From JBLHGU01 sp047615875 (GTDB lineage Bacteria > Pseudomonadota > Gammaproteobacteria > Arenicellales > CAJQKF01): 21,946 nt of DNA. The translations under genes were made by a program, and so were the position numbers. The notes beneath the pieces are model-generated. The model was not told the origin of the DNA. It worked only from the letters and a program-made list of their open reading frames with translations, and did no database searches. The DNA lies in assembly GCA_047615875.1 (NCBI GenBank), contig JBLHGU010000081.1:1-21946 (forward strand), read 5' to 3'. Of the stretch, positions 7,870-15,382 are shown in pieces (within the stretch, counting starts at the first letter, position 1; every line of letters starts with the position of its first letter).

Positions 7870-8826
7870 CTACTTGATCCAGGCGGACCAGCGTGCTTTG
7901 TTCGTGTTCATCCATTCGGCAACGACGTCGTCCACTGAACGGCCTTCAAGATCGACAGCTGCTACCATGGCGTTCATCTCTGAATCAGACATTTTTATGG
8001 CACGAACCGCCTTATAAGCACCCGGCCATTTCTTTTCACCATCTTTCCAGCCAACTTTCTTGATTACGCCAAAAGGCTTACCACAGTCATAAGCCATATC
8101 CTTATTCAAACCCCATTCAGGTTTGTTGTAACAATCTTCTGTGTAAGGTGGGAATTCAACAAATTCGCCCTCAAATTTGGCAGGTGCCCAATGGGGTGAA
8201 TAGACCCAGAGCATGATCGGGGCTTTGCGCTGGTAGGCAGATTCGAGTTCAGCAAACAGGGCCGCATCTGTTCCCGCATGAACCACCTCAAAATCAAGAT
8301 CGAGAGCTTCTACCCGTTCATCGTCAAAACCACCCCAGGTTACAGGGCCACCAAGGTAGCGCCCTTTAGGAGCTGTTTCGGCAATGGCAAAGGCTTCAGC
8401 ACAGGCATTCATAGCTTTCCAATCAGGCAATCCAGGGCAAAGTTCCTTCATGTAAATCGGATACCACCATTCTTCCTTGGCGGACATACCAGAGGAACCC
8501 AGATCAACTGTTTTCCCGGTTGCAAAAGAGGTATTCATGGCGACAGTCGCCGTGGTTTCCCAGAGTTCAGGCGCGATATGAAGGTCACCTGACTCGAGCC
8601 CAGCAAACTGTGCCAGATAGTCAGCCTGCACCAGTTCCACGTTATACCCTGCGTTTTTCAGAATCTCGGCCATGATGTTGGCTGACAAATACTGACCCGT
8701 CCAGTCGTGCAAGGTGATCTTGATGGGATCCATCGATTCCACATCAGCGTTAGCATTAATATTAAATCCACCAAACAGGCAAATAGTGGCAACAAACCCA
8801 ATAAACTTACGGGTCAATCGTTTCAT
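7870..8826 (-). CDS. Glycine betaine/choline-class ABC transporter substrate-binding protein (OpuAC domain)
   Basis: A 318-residue exported protein: signal peptide about 1-27 (KRLTRK start, hydrophobic core, cut near NANA), then an OpuAC-type ligand-binding domain starting at IKITLHDWTGQYLSANIMAE. Blocks such as HIAPELWETT, GGPVTWGGFD, IMLWVYSPHWAP and KKVGWKDG follow. The many tryptophans and tyrosines are what this family uses to cage a trimethylammonium group. Four cysteines in two close pairs (ELCP/NACAE and EDCY/DCGKP) could form disulfides. GGAGA lies 7 nt before the ATG. It is the first gene of the three-gene importer operon. The substrate may be glycine betaine, proline betaine, choline, carnitine or DMSP; the sequence alone does not decide. 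Confidence 0.88.
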   Translation of the reverse strand: MKRLTRKFIGFVATICLFGGFNINANADVESMDPIKITLHDWTGQYLSANIMAEILKNAGYNVELVQADYLAQFAGLESGDLHIAPELWETTATVAMNTSFATGKTVDLGSSGMSAKEEWWYPIYMKELCPGLPDWKAMNACAEAFAIAETAPKGRYLGGPVTWGGFDDERVEALDLDFEVVHAGTDAALFAELESAYQRKAPIMLWVYSPHWAPAKFEGEFVEFPPYTEDCYNKPEWGLNKDMAYDCGKPFGVIKKVGWKDGEKKWPGAYKAVRAIKMSDSEMNAMVAAVDLEGRSVDDVVAEWMNTNKARWSAWIK

Positions 8827-9364
8827 TTCGTTATCTCCGATATTAGTTAAAGTATAGAAGAAAATTACTATACCTGACCGATACTAGCACGTAATTATAA
8901 CCACAAGAACCCCGACCCGGTCCTACCCGACTCGCCACTCGATACATCCAGATTACCAGCTTCTGGCCACGCTCCGGCCTCAACCCACAATAACCCCCAT
9001 ACCGGTAACAAAGCGTCCCGACAGAGGACAATTTCGAACAAAATCCGAGAGCTTTATCCAGGCATCCATATGGAATCCATATTTTCAGTTTGAAGTGGTG
9101 GCAATGCAAAGCCTTACCCAATAATAATCGCACACAAAAACTCTTCTTTGTAAGCCGAAATCAGGCTGACCTTAATTATATCCCAGTCACTATACCCCCA
9201 TATCTATCCCGAGCGTGATTCATAGGCTGTTCGCCCTCTTGTCTTCTCCCATTACGCCATCGGAGGGGAATATCGATTTTTTTTGCAGGCTGGTTTCGGT
9301 GATTTCATTAAAGAAATAACCAACGCGGTTAACCAGACAGAGGTTCGATTGATCAGGCTAGGAC
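8827..9364. other. Intergenic region upstream of the osmolyte importer
   Basis: About 540 bp that should hold the promoter of the importer operon (reading left). An exact TATAAT on the - strand near 8890-8900 lacks a good -35 partner, so I do not call the promoter. The - strand ORF at 8843-9133 looks random. The right end may hold unrecognisable remains of the N-terminal half of the SDR gene that follows. Confidence 0.45.
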
Positions 9365-9891
9365 ATGATCAAATCGGGAAAAGGCGGTAGCATTATTAAT
9401 ATTGCATCGATCATGGTATATCGGCAGAGACAGTGTCTCGCCGCTTATTTTGCCAGTAAGGCTGGTGTGAATCACTTGACTCAGGTATTAGCATTAGAGT
9501 GGGCTTCACATTATATTCGAGTTAATGCGATTGCCCCGGTTTATATCCATTCAGAAATGACAGGGGGCTTTTCTCGCCAGCGAAAAGGGGGCAGCAATGA
9601 TTGACAACGCGCCAGGAGTCTGTCCGACTTAGGTAATCGTAGCGAAGGGAAGTCATTTTGAGACAAATTTTTTGATCGAATGAGGCGAATAGTTGCTCTA
9701 TTCAACGAATTAGATCGGGTAATTTGGCCAAAATGACTTTTCCGCAGTAGATTTATCCTAAGTCAGACAGACTCCTAATGAGCCCCGAAGAACTAGACAG
9801 TACATTACTCTTGCTGGCTTCCGCAGCATCGAGCTTCATTAATGGGACTACCATTGTTGTTGACGGCGGGTACCTGCAAACATCTCTATAA
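9365..9891 (+). pseudogene. Short-chain dehydrogenase/reductase (SDR), truncated, frameshifted and interrupted by a MITE
   Basis: The central part of an SDR is readable from 9365: GKGGSIINIASI, the catalytic pair in AAYFASKAGVNHL (YxxxK), and VNAIAPVYIHSEMTGGF. The frame then breaks in an A/G-rich run near 9580-9590; the correct continuation, AAMIDNAP, lies in the next frame up to 9613. A 163-bp inverted-repeat element follows. After it the C-terminal part resumes in MSPEELDSTLLLLASAASSF and ends with VDGGYLQTSL and a stop at 9889-9891. The N-terminal NAD(P)-binding half (TGxxxGIG) is absent. The gene therefore has at least three lesions and cannot make a working enzyme. It was probably an NAD(P)-dependent oxidoreductase of the 3-oxoacyl-ACP reductase-like group. 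Confidence 0.88.
9614..9776. mobile_element. 163-bp MITE-like element with long terminal inverted repeats
   Basis: The ends AGGAGTCTGTCCGACTTAGG (9614-9633) and CCTAAGTCAGACAGACTCCT (9757-9776) are inverted copies with one mismatch in 20. The match continues inward imperfectly (AAGTCATTTTG near 9651-9660 against its complement near 9729-9739), and the centre holds GAATAG-TTGCT-CTATTC, so the whole element could fold into one long hairpin. It has no coding capacity, so any movement would need a transposase from elsewhere. No clear target duplication is seen: the flanks are ...GCGCC and AATGAG... . Removing exactly 9614-9776 restores the frame NAP-MSPEEL of the host gene, which fixes the ends well. 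Confidence 0.8.
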
Positions 9892-10018
9892 ATGAGTGAG
9901 TGGGTGGGAAGTGTTAGGGGTCGAATCTATCACGCCCTACTTCAAGCCATTAGCATTTGTTATTTGGTAACCAAAGAGTGATAGAGTTTTAAACCTCAAA
10001 TTAATCACTGGAATAGAG

Positions 10019-10038
10019 CGCAGGTTCCAGAACCTGCG
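10019..10038. terminator. Inverted repeat after the Acg-type oxidoreductase gene, possible terminator
   Basis: CGCAGGTTC (10019-10027) and GAACCTGCG (10030-10038) are perfectly complementary with two bases between them; as RNA about 7 bp would pair around a small loop. It lies about 50 nt beyond the stop codon of the - strand gene at 10091. No T-run follows on either strand, so termination is uncertain. Confidence 0.35.
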
Positions 10039-10090
10039 ATAGCGTCATCTTTCTATTTTGAATGCCTTTTTATACTTAATGCAATATCGT

Positions 10091-11254
10091 CTAGCTTTGA
10101 ATCAATTGCTTAACGAGCCGCCTTGGTCCATGCGCAACTGGCTCTGCCTTTCCAAGACGAAACAACATCTGCACTGTCTCATCGGGGGGGATGTTGAAAC
10201 CTTGTTTGAATGAGCGCTGTAATTCGAGCATGTCGTCATATTCCTGTAATACCTGACTCATCGGATGCTGCGCCAGCCCCATCATTGTGGTTTGTAAGTT
10301 TATACGGGAATAGTCACGGCCGACTTTGACCTGATCGAGGCGGGTATTACTCGGTGTTGACAGCCAGGCAAAAGTGCGGGTCGACTTCGCGGCTTTTTCG
10401 GTTAGTTCCACTGCCTGCTGTCCGAACTCAGTCGAATCTTCTTCCGCTTTCATACGATCAAGGAAGAATGTCTCGGCTACAAACTTAGTGATACCACTCA
10501 GGCCTGCCTGCGCTACGCCGAAACCATCACGGTATTGGCGTACCTCATCCTTGTTGAATCGGAACATTCTGATCGTTTCCAAATCACGTTGCTTGTCGCT
10601 TACTTCAATTTGCATCGCTTTGGTCAGGGTGTAGACTAACTGAGATTTTGTTTCCGGAGAACTATCAATTGTGAATGGGTATTCACTGTATTGCTGATGC
10701 TTTTTCTGGAGCTGGTCAATATCATTTTGACTCAATTGATAGGCATCATATTCGCGTTTGTTGGATTGACGAATTAACAGCGCATCAAACAATGGATCTT
10801 TGTCTAAACTATATTGTTTAACGAGGTTAACCGAGGCCACTGGCTTATCTATCAGTTCCGTGTTGCTGTACATGCCTTCTGGGAAATATTCGACTATAGC
10901 TTTGAAGCCTAAACCACTCGCCGCAATTGAGAGCGTTTCCAGAAAAGTACCCTGCCCGATGTGAATCTGACGGTGGACCGGATCGGTTTCGGGTAACAAG
11001 CGTTCCGCGTCAACGTACAGATCAAAACTAGTTGGACCAGTCAATCGAATAATCCATGGCTGCTTATTGTGTGGATTGGGTGCCAGAATGGCATAGGCCA
11101 GAACCTGCATTCGAATATCGGTTTCGAGTTTATCTGGGCCATTCCAGCCAAAATCATCGGCAGGACCGAGATCGTTACAGGCAATAATGCTACTTGATAA
11201 AGCGACACTACCGAGCCCTAAACCCGTTATCTTAATAAAATTTCTGCGATTCAT
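10091..11254 (-). CDS. Tat-exported Acg-family nitroreductase-fold flavoprotein
   Basis: A 387-residue protein starting with a twin-arginine signal: NRRNFIKITG at residues 2-11, then a hydrophobic stretch ending IIAC (C26), which also fits a lipobox, so it may be a Tat-exported lipoprotein. The mature part has LAPNPHNKQPWIIRL (about 55-69), the FMN-contacting start of the nitroreductase fold seen in the Acg family, the conserved RQSNKREYD block near 190, and a C-terminal DETVQMLFRLGKAEP segment. The substrate is unknown; in this family some members bind FMN tightly without a proven reaction. AGGAG lies 7 nt before the ATG. The gene is divergent from a marR gene with twin palindromes between them, so it is probably MarR-controlled. 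Confidence 0.82.
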   Translation of the reverse strand: MNRRNFIKITGLGLGSVALSSSIIACNDLGPADDFGWNGPDKLETDIRMQVLAYAILAPNPHNKQPWIIRLTGPTSFDLYVDAERLLPETDPVHRQIHIGQGTFLETLSIAASGLGFKAIVEYFPEGMYSNTELIDKPVASVNLVKQYSLDKDPLFDALLIRQSNKREYDAYQLSQNDIDQLQKKHQQYSEYPFTIDSSPETKSQLVYTLTKAMQIEVSDKQRDLETIRMFRFNKDEVRQYRDGFGVAQAGLSGITKFVAETFFLDRMKAEEDSTEFGQQAVELTEKAAKSTRTFAWLSTPSNTRLDQVKVGRDYSRINLQTTMMGLAQHPMSQVLQEYDDMLELQRSFKQGFNIPPDETVQMLFRLGKAEPVAHGPRRLVKQLIQS

Positions 11255-11286
11255 TTCTGGTCTCCTGCTAATTTAGTTGATAATAT

Positions 11287-11319
11287 ATTCCATGGAATTA
11301 ACTATATATTCCCGGGAAT
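11287..11319. promoter_or_regulatory. Twin palindromic operator in the acg/marR divergent promoter region
   Basis: ATTCCATGGAAT (11287-11298) and ATTCCCGGGAAT (11308-11319) are both perfect 12-bp palindromes sharing ATTCC-NN-GGAAT. Their centres are 21 bp apart, two helical turns, so two dimers would bind on the same face. They fill the gap between the divergent genes and overlap AT-rich -10-like sequences, which fits autoregulation and repression of the oxidoreductase gene by the adjacent MarR protein. Confidence 0.75.
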
Positions 11320-11339
11320 GTAAATGCAACAGGCTTTTT

Positions 11340-11831
11340 ATGTTAAAAAAGAAATTGAACCCACGCCAGCAAACTGAAGTACGTATGACGGTACTCCTGG
11401 GTATTATTCAGCAATTGCTGACTACCCGTCAGAACCGATTATTTGCTAATCGCAATTTGAGTCTGTCGCAGTTTGGTTTGCTCAACCATTTCACCCACAC
11501 ACCCGAACAAAGTTGGACTATTACTGAACTGGTCGAAGTCATGGAAATGAATCAACCTGGAATCACCAAAATAGCGACGGTGTTGCTCGATAAGGGGCTG
11601 TTAAAGTCAATGGCCGATAAAGCCGATAAACGTAAGCGCTACCTGAGCATTACCCAGAAAGGGATGGCGCTTTGTGAAGATACTTTTAAATCACTACTAC
11701 CCGAGATTTCGGATATTTTTGGTGAATGGCATAACCAGGAGTTAGAAGGATTTCATACTCAGTTGGAAAAGCTCATGCAATGGCTGGACGAACATCGCCA
11801 TGATGACTCTCCATCTCCGGCTATCCGTTAG
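11340..11831 (+). CDS. MarR-family transcriptional regulator
   Basis: A winged-helix repressor-type protein of 163 residues if started at the ATG at 11340. The DNA-binding region is readable: LSLSQFGLLNHF, then WTITELVEVMEMNQPGITKI (recognition helix) and VLLDKGLLKSMADKADKRKRY with ITQKGM (wing). Long helices at both ends would form the dimer. The ORF is open back to 11277, but the extra 21 residues would be encoded across the twin palindromes, so I prefer 11340. Neither start has a strong ribosome-binding site. It probably controls the divergent Acg-type oxidoreductase and itself, responding to a small, perhaps aromatic or redox-active, ligand. Confidence 0.85.
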   Translation: MLKKKLNPRQQTEVRMTVLLGIIQQLLTTRQNRLFANRNLSLSQFGLLNHFTHTPEQSWTITELVEVMEMNQPGITKIATVLLDKGLLKSMADKADKRKRYLSITQKGMALCEDTFKSLLPEISDIFGEWHNQELEGFHTQLEKLMQWLDEHRHDDSPSPAIR

Positions 11832-12375
11832 TCCAACAAAGAGAACCGGGCAGATCCCAATATTTTCTAATCGACTAGATCACAAAGTATAAGTGAGATA
11901 CTGGGTTCATTGTTTCGTCGAACGAGCAGGTTAGACACCCTAGATTTCGAGCTCAAATTTTCTGGCAGGTGAACCGTAGGAGTTTGATTTTGAAATTAAA
12001 TGTAAGGCCTGATCCCTATGATCAGGCCTCATAATTATTTAGCCTGGCCTTTGAATTTTTTGATCCCGCCAGAATTCAGCCGTGATATATAGAAATTAAT
12101 TTCTTTTTTCACTACCCTCATCAGAAAAGTCGATAACTGGCCCCAGACTCGTTGTCACAATTTTAATATTGAGAAAGAGACTGGGAGCATTATGAAGCCG
12201 GGTCTTTGCTGGTCACATGTCGATATTTTTCACAATTGGGCTAATTGCCATTCCAGGGAAATCGGACGCTTTCACTCGGGTAGCAGAAGTAGAGCTCTAT
12301 TTTTTTATACTGTATCAGTTCGCTTGCCTTCATATTTAGGTTTAAAGATTGATGGGCTGACCCTTATTTTTTAAA
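11832..12375. other. Convergent intergenic region with one strong hairpin
   Basis: About 540 bp between marR and the MBL-fold gene. It contains the hairpin at 12005-12029 and no credible gene; the + strand ORF at 12192-12374 has no recognisable features. A very short GGG-CTGA-CCC hairpin followed by a T-rich run (12354-12371) lies just past the stop codon of the MBL gene but points the wrong way for it. Confidence 0.5.
12005..12029. terminator. Perfect 10-bp hairpin, probable terminator of marR
   Basis: AGGCCTGATC (12005-12014) and GATCAGGCCT (12020-12029) are perfectly complementary around a CCTAT loop. The sequence after it on the + strand (CATAATTATTT) is AT-rich but not a clean T-run. 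It lies 174 nt after the marR stop, between converging genes, so it could stop transcription from either side. Confidence 0.55.
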
Positions 12376-13167
12376 CTATAAGCGGTCAGGAAAACGACTA
12401 TGGTTGCCTCTGAACGCAATATATTCAGCGGTGATTTCTCTCAAACGTGATCGACCAAAGCTCTCATCGTGGCCACCGTGCACAGCCCTTACAGGCAGGT
12501 TCTGAAGTCGTTCCATCGTTATGAGATAATCTTCGATATTCGAGCCATCAATTGTGTCGAGTAATGGACCATCATAAATAGCATCCCCAGAAAATAGCGT
12601 ACCTGACTTTTCTTCCCACAGCCCAATGCTGCCGGGAGAGTGACCGGGTAAATGGAGCACTTGAAAATTGCGGTTCCCCAGGTCGATAACGTCGCCTTCA
12701 TCAACCAGTCGGGTTGGAACAGCGGCCGGTGTATGAAAATGCTGTAGATCAAAACCAACTCGGGGTAATGCGGTTATCATACGTTCATTTTTTAACGCAT
12801 AACCCGATTCTTTCAAACCGTTTATTTCTTCAATAGGCCAGTCATTGATATCGAGACTGACCTGCGGCGGGTCGGCTAGAATACCGGCTTCGCAACGATG
12901 GATTACCCGTGTGTCAAATTCATACATACTGCCCACGTGGTCGAGATGACTATGGGTGGCAACAACAATGACTGGCTTTCCCAGTAAATCTTCGATCTCG
13001 TCCTTGAGTGAACAAATGCCCATCCCAGTATCAACTAATAAATCGTAATCGCGTCCTTTGATATGCCAGATATTACACCGTAACAGCTCGTCAACATGGG
13101 GTTCGCGTATCAGCGTAATTTCGTTACTAATTGTTTTTCGTTCAAACCAGCGGTCTGCAAGATTCAT
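12376..13167 (-). CDS. MBL-fold metallo-hydrolase
   Basis: A 263-residue metallo-beta-lactamase-fold protein. The metal-binding set is complete: HSHLDH at 72-77, H176 in LPGHSPGS, D195 in FSGDAIYDG and H230/H233 in AVHGGHDE. This arrangement fits the glyoxalase II-like and lactonase-like branches, which hydrolyse thioesters, lactones or phosphate esters with two metal ions. There is no signal peptide. The substrate is not predictable. It stands alone between decayed genes; the start has only a weak ribosome-binding site. It is one of the few intact genes in this stretch, which suggests selection to keep it. Confidence 0.82.
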   Translation of the reverse strand: MNLADRWFERKTISNEITLIREPHVDELLRCNIWHIKGRDYDLLVDTGMGICSLKDEIEDLLGKPVIVVATHSHLDHVGSMYEFDTRVIHRCEAGILADPPQVSLDINDWPIEEINGLKESGYALKNERMITALPRVGFDLQHFHTPAAVPTRLVDEGDVIDLGNRNFQVLHLPGHSPGSIGLWEEKSGTLFSGDAIYDGPLLDTIDGSNIEDYLITMERLQNLPVRAVHGGHDESFGRSRLREITAEYIAFRGNHSRFPDRL

Positions 13168-13271
13168 ATTTCAATCAGCCTTGTGAAATTGGTTCCAGGG
13201 CTATAGCGTAACAGCTATGGTGTTGATTTTTAAAAGTTTGAACATCTCAGAGGCCCGCAATTCAGTACAGA

Positions 13272-13600
13272 CTAAATTTTATCCCAATAAGGCACGCCTT
13301 TAAACCGATTCACCAGAAAATCGACAATCGTTCAAACCCATTGAGATAAATGACGTGTTGGTGGGTAAATCACGTAGGCATCGATTTCTGGTGGTTTGAA
13401 AGCGGGCAATATGGGCAATAAAGCACCGCTTTCTATTGCTTTATAAACAATGAATGATGGCAACGACGAAAGTATCCATTTTTTTAAATCGGTTCATTGA
13501 TACCTGTTCGCTATTGTTGCGTTTAAGAGAACTATCATTCGAAATAATCCATGCTCAGTCTGACATCTATGATGGCTGTCGCTGTAACAGATGGTAGAAC
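13272..13600 (-). pseudogene. Decayed LysR-type regulator (middle and C-terminal pieces)
   Basis: Reading leftwards, a central LysR-like piece (IIDVRLSMDYFE, ending at stop codons near 13535) is followed by the C-terminal piece, DLKKWILSSLPSFIVYKAIE (from 13493), then LLPILPAFKPPEIDAYVIYP and HLSQWV. An in-frame TGA (13332-13334) interrupts it, and it continues with TIVDFLVNRFKGVPYWDKI to a stop at 13272-13274. The stop probably arose from CGA, since LysR proteins usually have R or K there. The DNA-binding N-terminus is missing. It is oriented away from the GST pseudogene on its right and may once have regulated it. Confidence 0.75.
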
Positions 13601-13741
13601 GGGCAGAAATGTCAGAGTTGAGTGGATACGCATTATTTGGCCAGGCACACCTGGAACTCAATGTGCCTACGGCCTATCAGGCCTTGAATCAGTAATATAT
13701 AAATCATTGCTAATAACTATATAATTAAGGGAAACCCTGTC

Positions 13742-14132
13742 ATGAAATCAGTTTTAAATAAAATAAATAAAGGCGAATTCATCCGCTCGGAATCGGGATT
13801 TAGAAGCTGGATAACTAAAGACGGTAGCGCAGGCCCAACCGGTGAAGGCGGATTGGCGATTATTTCCTACCTTAGTACGTTTCGATGCGGTGTATTACAA
13901 TCACTTTAAAACCAACCAAAAGCGTCTGATAGATTATCCGAATCTATGGGCTTACACCCGAGAGCTCTACCAGGTTCCGGGCGTTGCCGAAACAGTGAAC
14001 ATGGATCATATTAAATATCATTATTTCGCAAGCCATCGCTCCATCAATCCTACCGGCATCATTCCGAAAGGCCCTGTCATCGACTTCATGCAAATGCACG
14101 GCCGCGAAAAGGTAGGTAGAAACCAGAATTAA
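13742..14132 (+). pseudogene. Glutathionyl-hydroquinone reductase/Xi-class GST remnant with a large internal deletion
   Basis: The first 37 codons encode an N-terminus typical of YqjG/Gto-type enzymes (EFIRSESGFRSWITKDGSAG, then PTGEGG). Around 13848-13853 the sequence jumps, in another frame, to the family's C-terminal part: ADWRLFPTLVRFDAVYYNHF, YPNLWAYTRELYQVPGVAET, then NMDHIKYHYFASHRSINPTG and a stop at 14132. The roughly 180-190 residues between, which hold the thioredoxin-like domain and the catalytic cysteine, are gone. AAGGGA still lies ahead of the ATG and a TATAAT-like hexamer lies at 13720-13725. Intact relatives reduce glutathionyl-hydroquinones. This copy cannot work. Confidence 0.85.
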
Positions 14133-14193
14133 AATTCGACCGTAACAAAGAACACAGGACAGTCCAGAGTGCGAGTATTTTATGCATGCTTTA

Positions 14194-15029
14194 CTACCTT
14201 GAAAGTGTAGCCAACAGCTGACCCTGTTGTGTCACAGGCGTTAATCCCAGTGTGTTGAAAACACGCCAGTAGAGTGCGTTGCATGGGTGATGACTGGTTT
14301 ACCAAGCCTGCTTTCAAGTTCGACTTTAAGAGAAACAAAGCGTTGTGCCAGTCCATCACTTTTGCGACGGAAATTACACATACCATTAGCCAGATAGGCG
14401 TCGACTTTGGGGGCCTTATCGGCGACATACTGCATTGATTTTTGTGCCAGGTCACCATCAAAACACCAGATCTGCGCGTTGCTTTCTTCTTGAGTCGAAA
14501 AAAAGCCCTGATCGACAAAGTTGCCCGCCCAGACCACGTCAAAGCCCGCCTCCCTGAGGAAGTCAGCTGTGCCCTGCCACCAGTCTGGCCAATGGTAAAC
14601 ACCGTTTAGCGCGACCTTCTCGATATTCATCTCACGCAACGCTTCCACCATCGCGTAGCCCGCCATGTGGAAGGGTGTTTCATAGGTTTCGCTCAATTGT
14701 TCACAGTGCTGGAGCACGCCTTCGACGCCGAGACCGCAGGTATGCACCCAGTTAGACCCTACCTGTCCACAAACATCCGCACCATTGTTCGCCATACACT
14801 CAACGAATTTCTCGAGTAAATGAAAATTCTGTTTACGCTGATCGAGTCCGTGAACATATTCAAGTAGATGAAGCATGCGTCCATGCACACCGACCGTTTC
14901 CGGAGAGATGCGCAAGAAATCTGAAGGCGCCGCGTCAAAGCCGTGTGGCGGGCAGGTGAAACCGACCTGATGTGGGAAAAGTTTATTCTTTGTGTTTGAC
15001 CAATGTTCGGGTTTTTTGTAAGCGTTCAA
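14194..15029 (-). pseudogene. Maleate isomerase/arylmalonate decarboxylase-like protein with a C-terminal frameshift
   Basis: The main frame is open to a stop at 14241 and encodes an Asp/Glu racemase-superfamily protein: GADVCGQVGSNWVHTCG and YLANGMCNFRRKSDG carry the two cysteines used by isomerases and decarboxylases of this group. Near 14284, after GKPVITH, the conserved end (NALYWRVFNTLGLTP) continues in another frame and stops at 14194-14196, so one base appears to be lost. The main-frame product ends instead in nonfamily sequence (STGVFSTHWD). I prefer a TTG start at 15029, which has GAGGA 7 nt upstream; a TTG at 15050 is also possible. A sequencing error, or a protein tolerating the new tail, cannot be excluded. 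Exact substrate unknown. Confidence 0.72.
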
Positions 15030-15075
15030 CTTTCTTTCCTCTGTAGTCAAAATTTGTATTGATATCGATATTAGT

Positions 15076-15277
15076 ATGAATAAACACCGCTATTTGATTC
15101 CTTCCACAAGTGCTTTTATCGTCTTTGAAAACGCCGCCAGCATTACAGTTTCAATCGCGTTGCCGAAGAACTACACACGTCACAATCAGCCGGCATATTG
15201 CCGATCTTGAATCGCACCTCAGTGCACAGTTGATTGCGAGAGAAAAAAACTGTAAAGCCAACCAACCAGTTATCTGA
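15076..15277 (+). pseudogene. Decayed LysR-type regulator (N-terminal DNA-binding part)
   Basis: Starting with MNKHRYLIPSTSAFIVFENA, a GcvA-like LysR N-terminus, the homology continues in other frames as RVAEELHTSQSA (the helix-turn-helix) and RHIADLESHLSAQLIARE, ending at a stop at 15275-15277. At least two small indels and the loss of the whole effector domain are needed to explain it. It is divergent from the maleate isomerase-like pseudogene, the usual layout of a LysR gene and its target, so both members of the pair have decayed. Confidence 0.78.
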
Positions 15278-15382
15278 CTAAACTTGATGACATTTAGGAC
15301 GTTACTCTTTTTAAAATATTTTGTGAAAAAAATAAATACGAATTAAGGGGACAGAGTGAAATCTCTATTGCATGAAAATATA

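Noticed and set aside
8843..9133. A 96-codon - strand ORF upstream of the osmolyte-binding protein
   Set aside because: Cysteine- and glycine-rich random-looking sequence without motifs; it occupies the expected promoter region of the importer operon.
9905..9995. Inverted repeat TCTATCAC/GTGATAGA with an inner palindrome (TTTGGTAACCAAA)
   Set aside because: Eight-base arms with a loop of over 40 nt and no gene context; this could easily occur by chance in AT-rich DNA.
12192..12374. A 60-codon + strand ORF before the MBL-fold gene
   Set aside because: No homology-like pattern and no regulatory signals; rich in W, H, S and R, like translated noncoding DNA.
13609..13696. Small + strand ORF (MSELSGYALFGQAHLELNVP...) ahead of the GST remnant
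   Set aside because: It looks orderly, but only 28 codons are open, no family could be named, and it overlaps the zone where the decayed LysR gene should continue.
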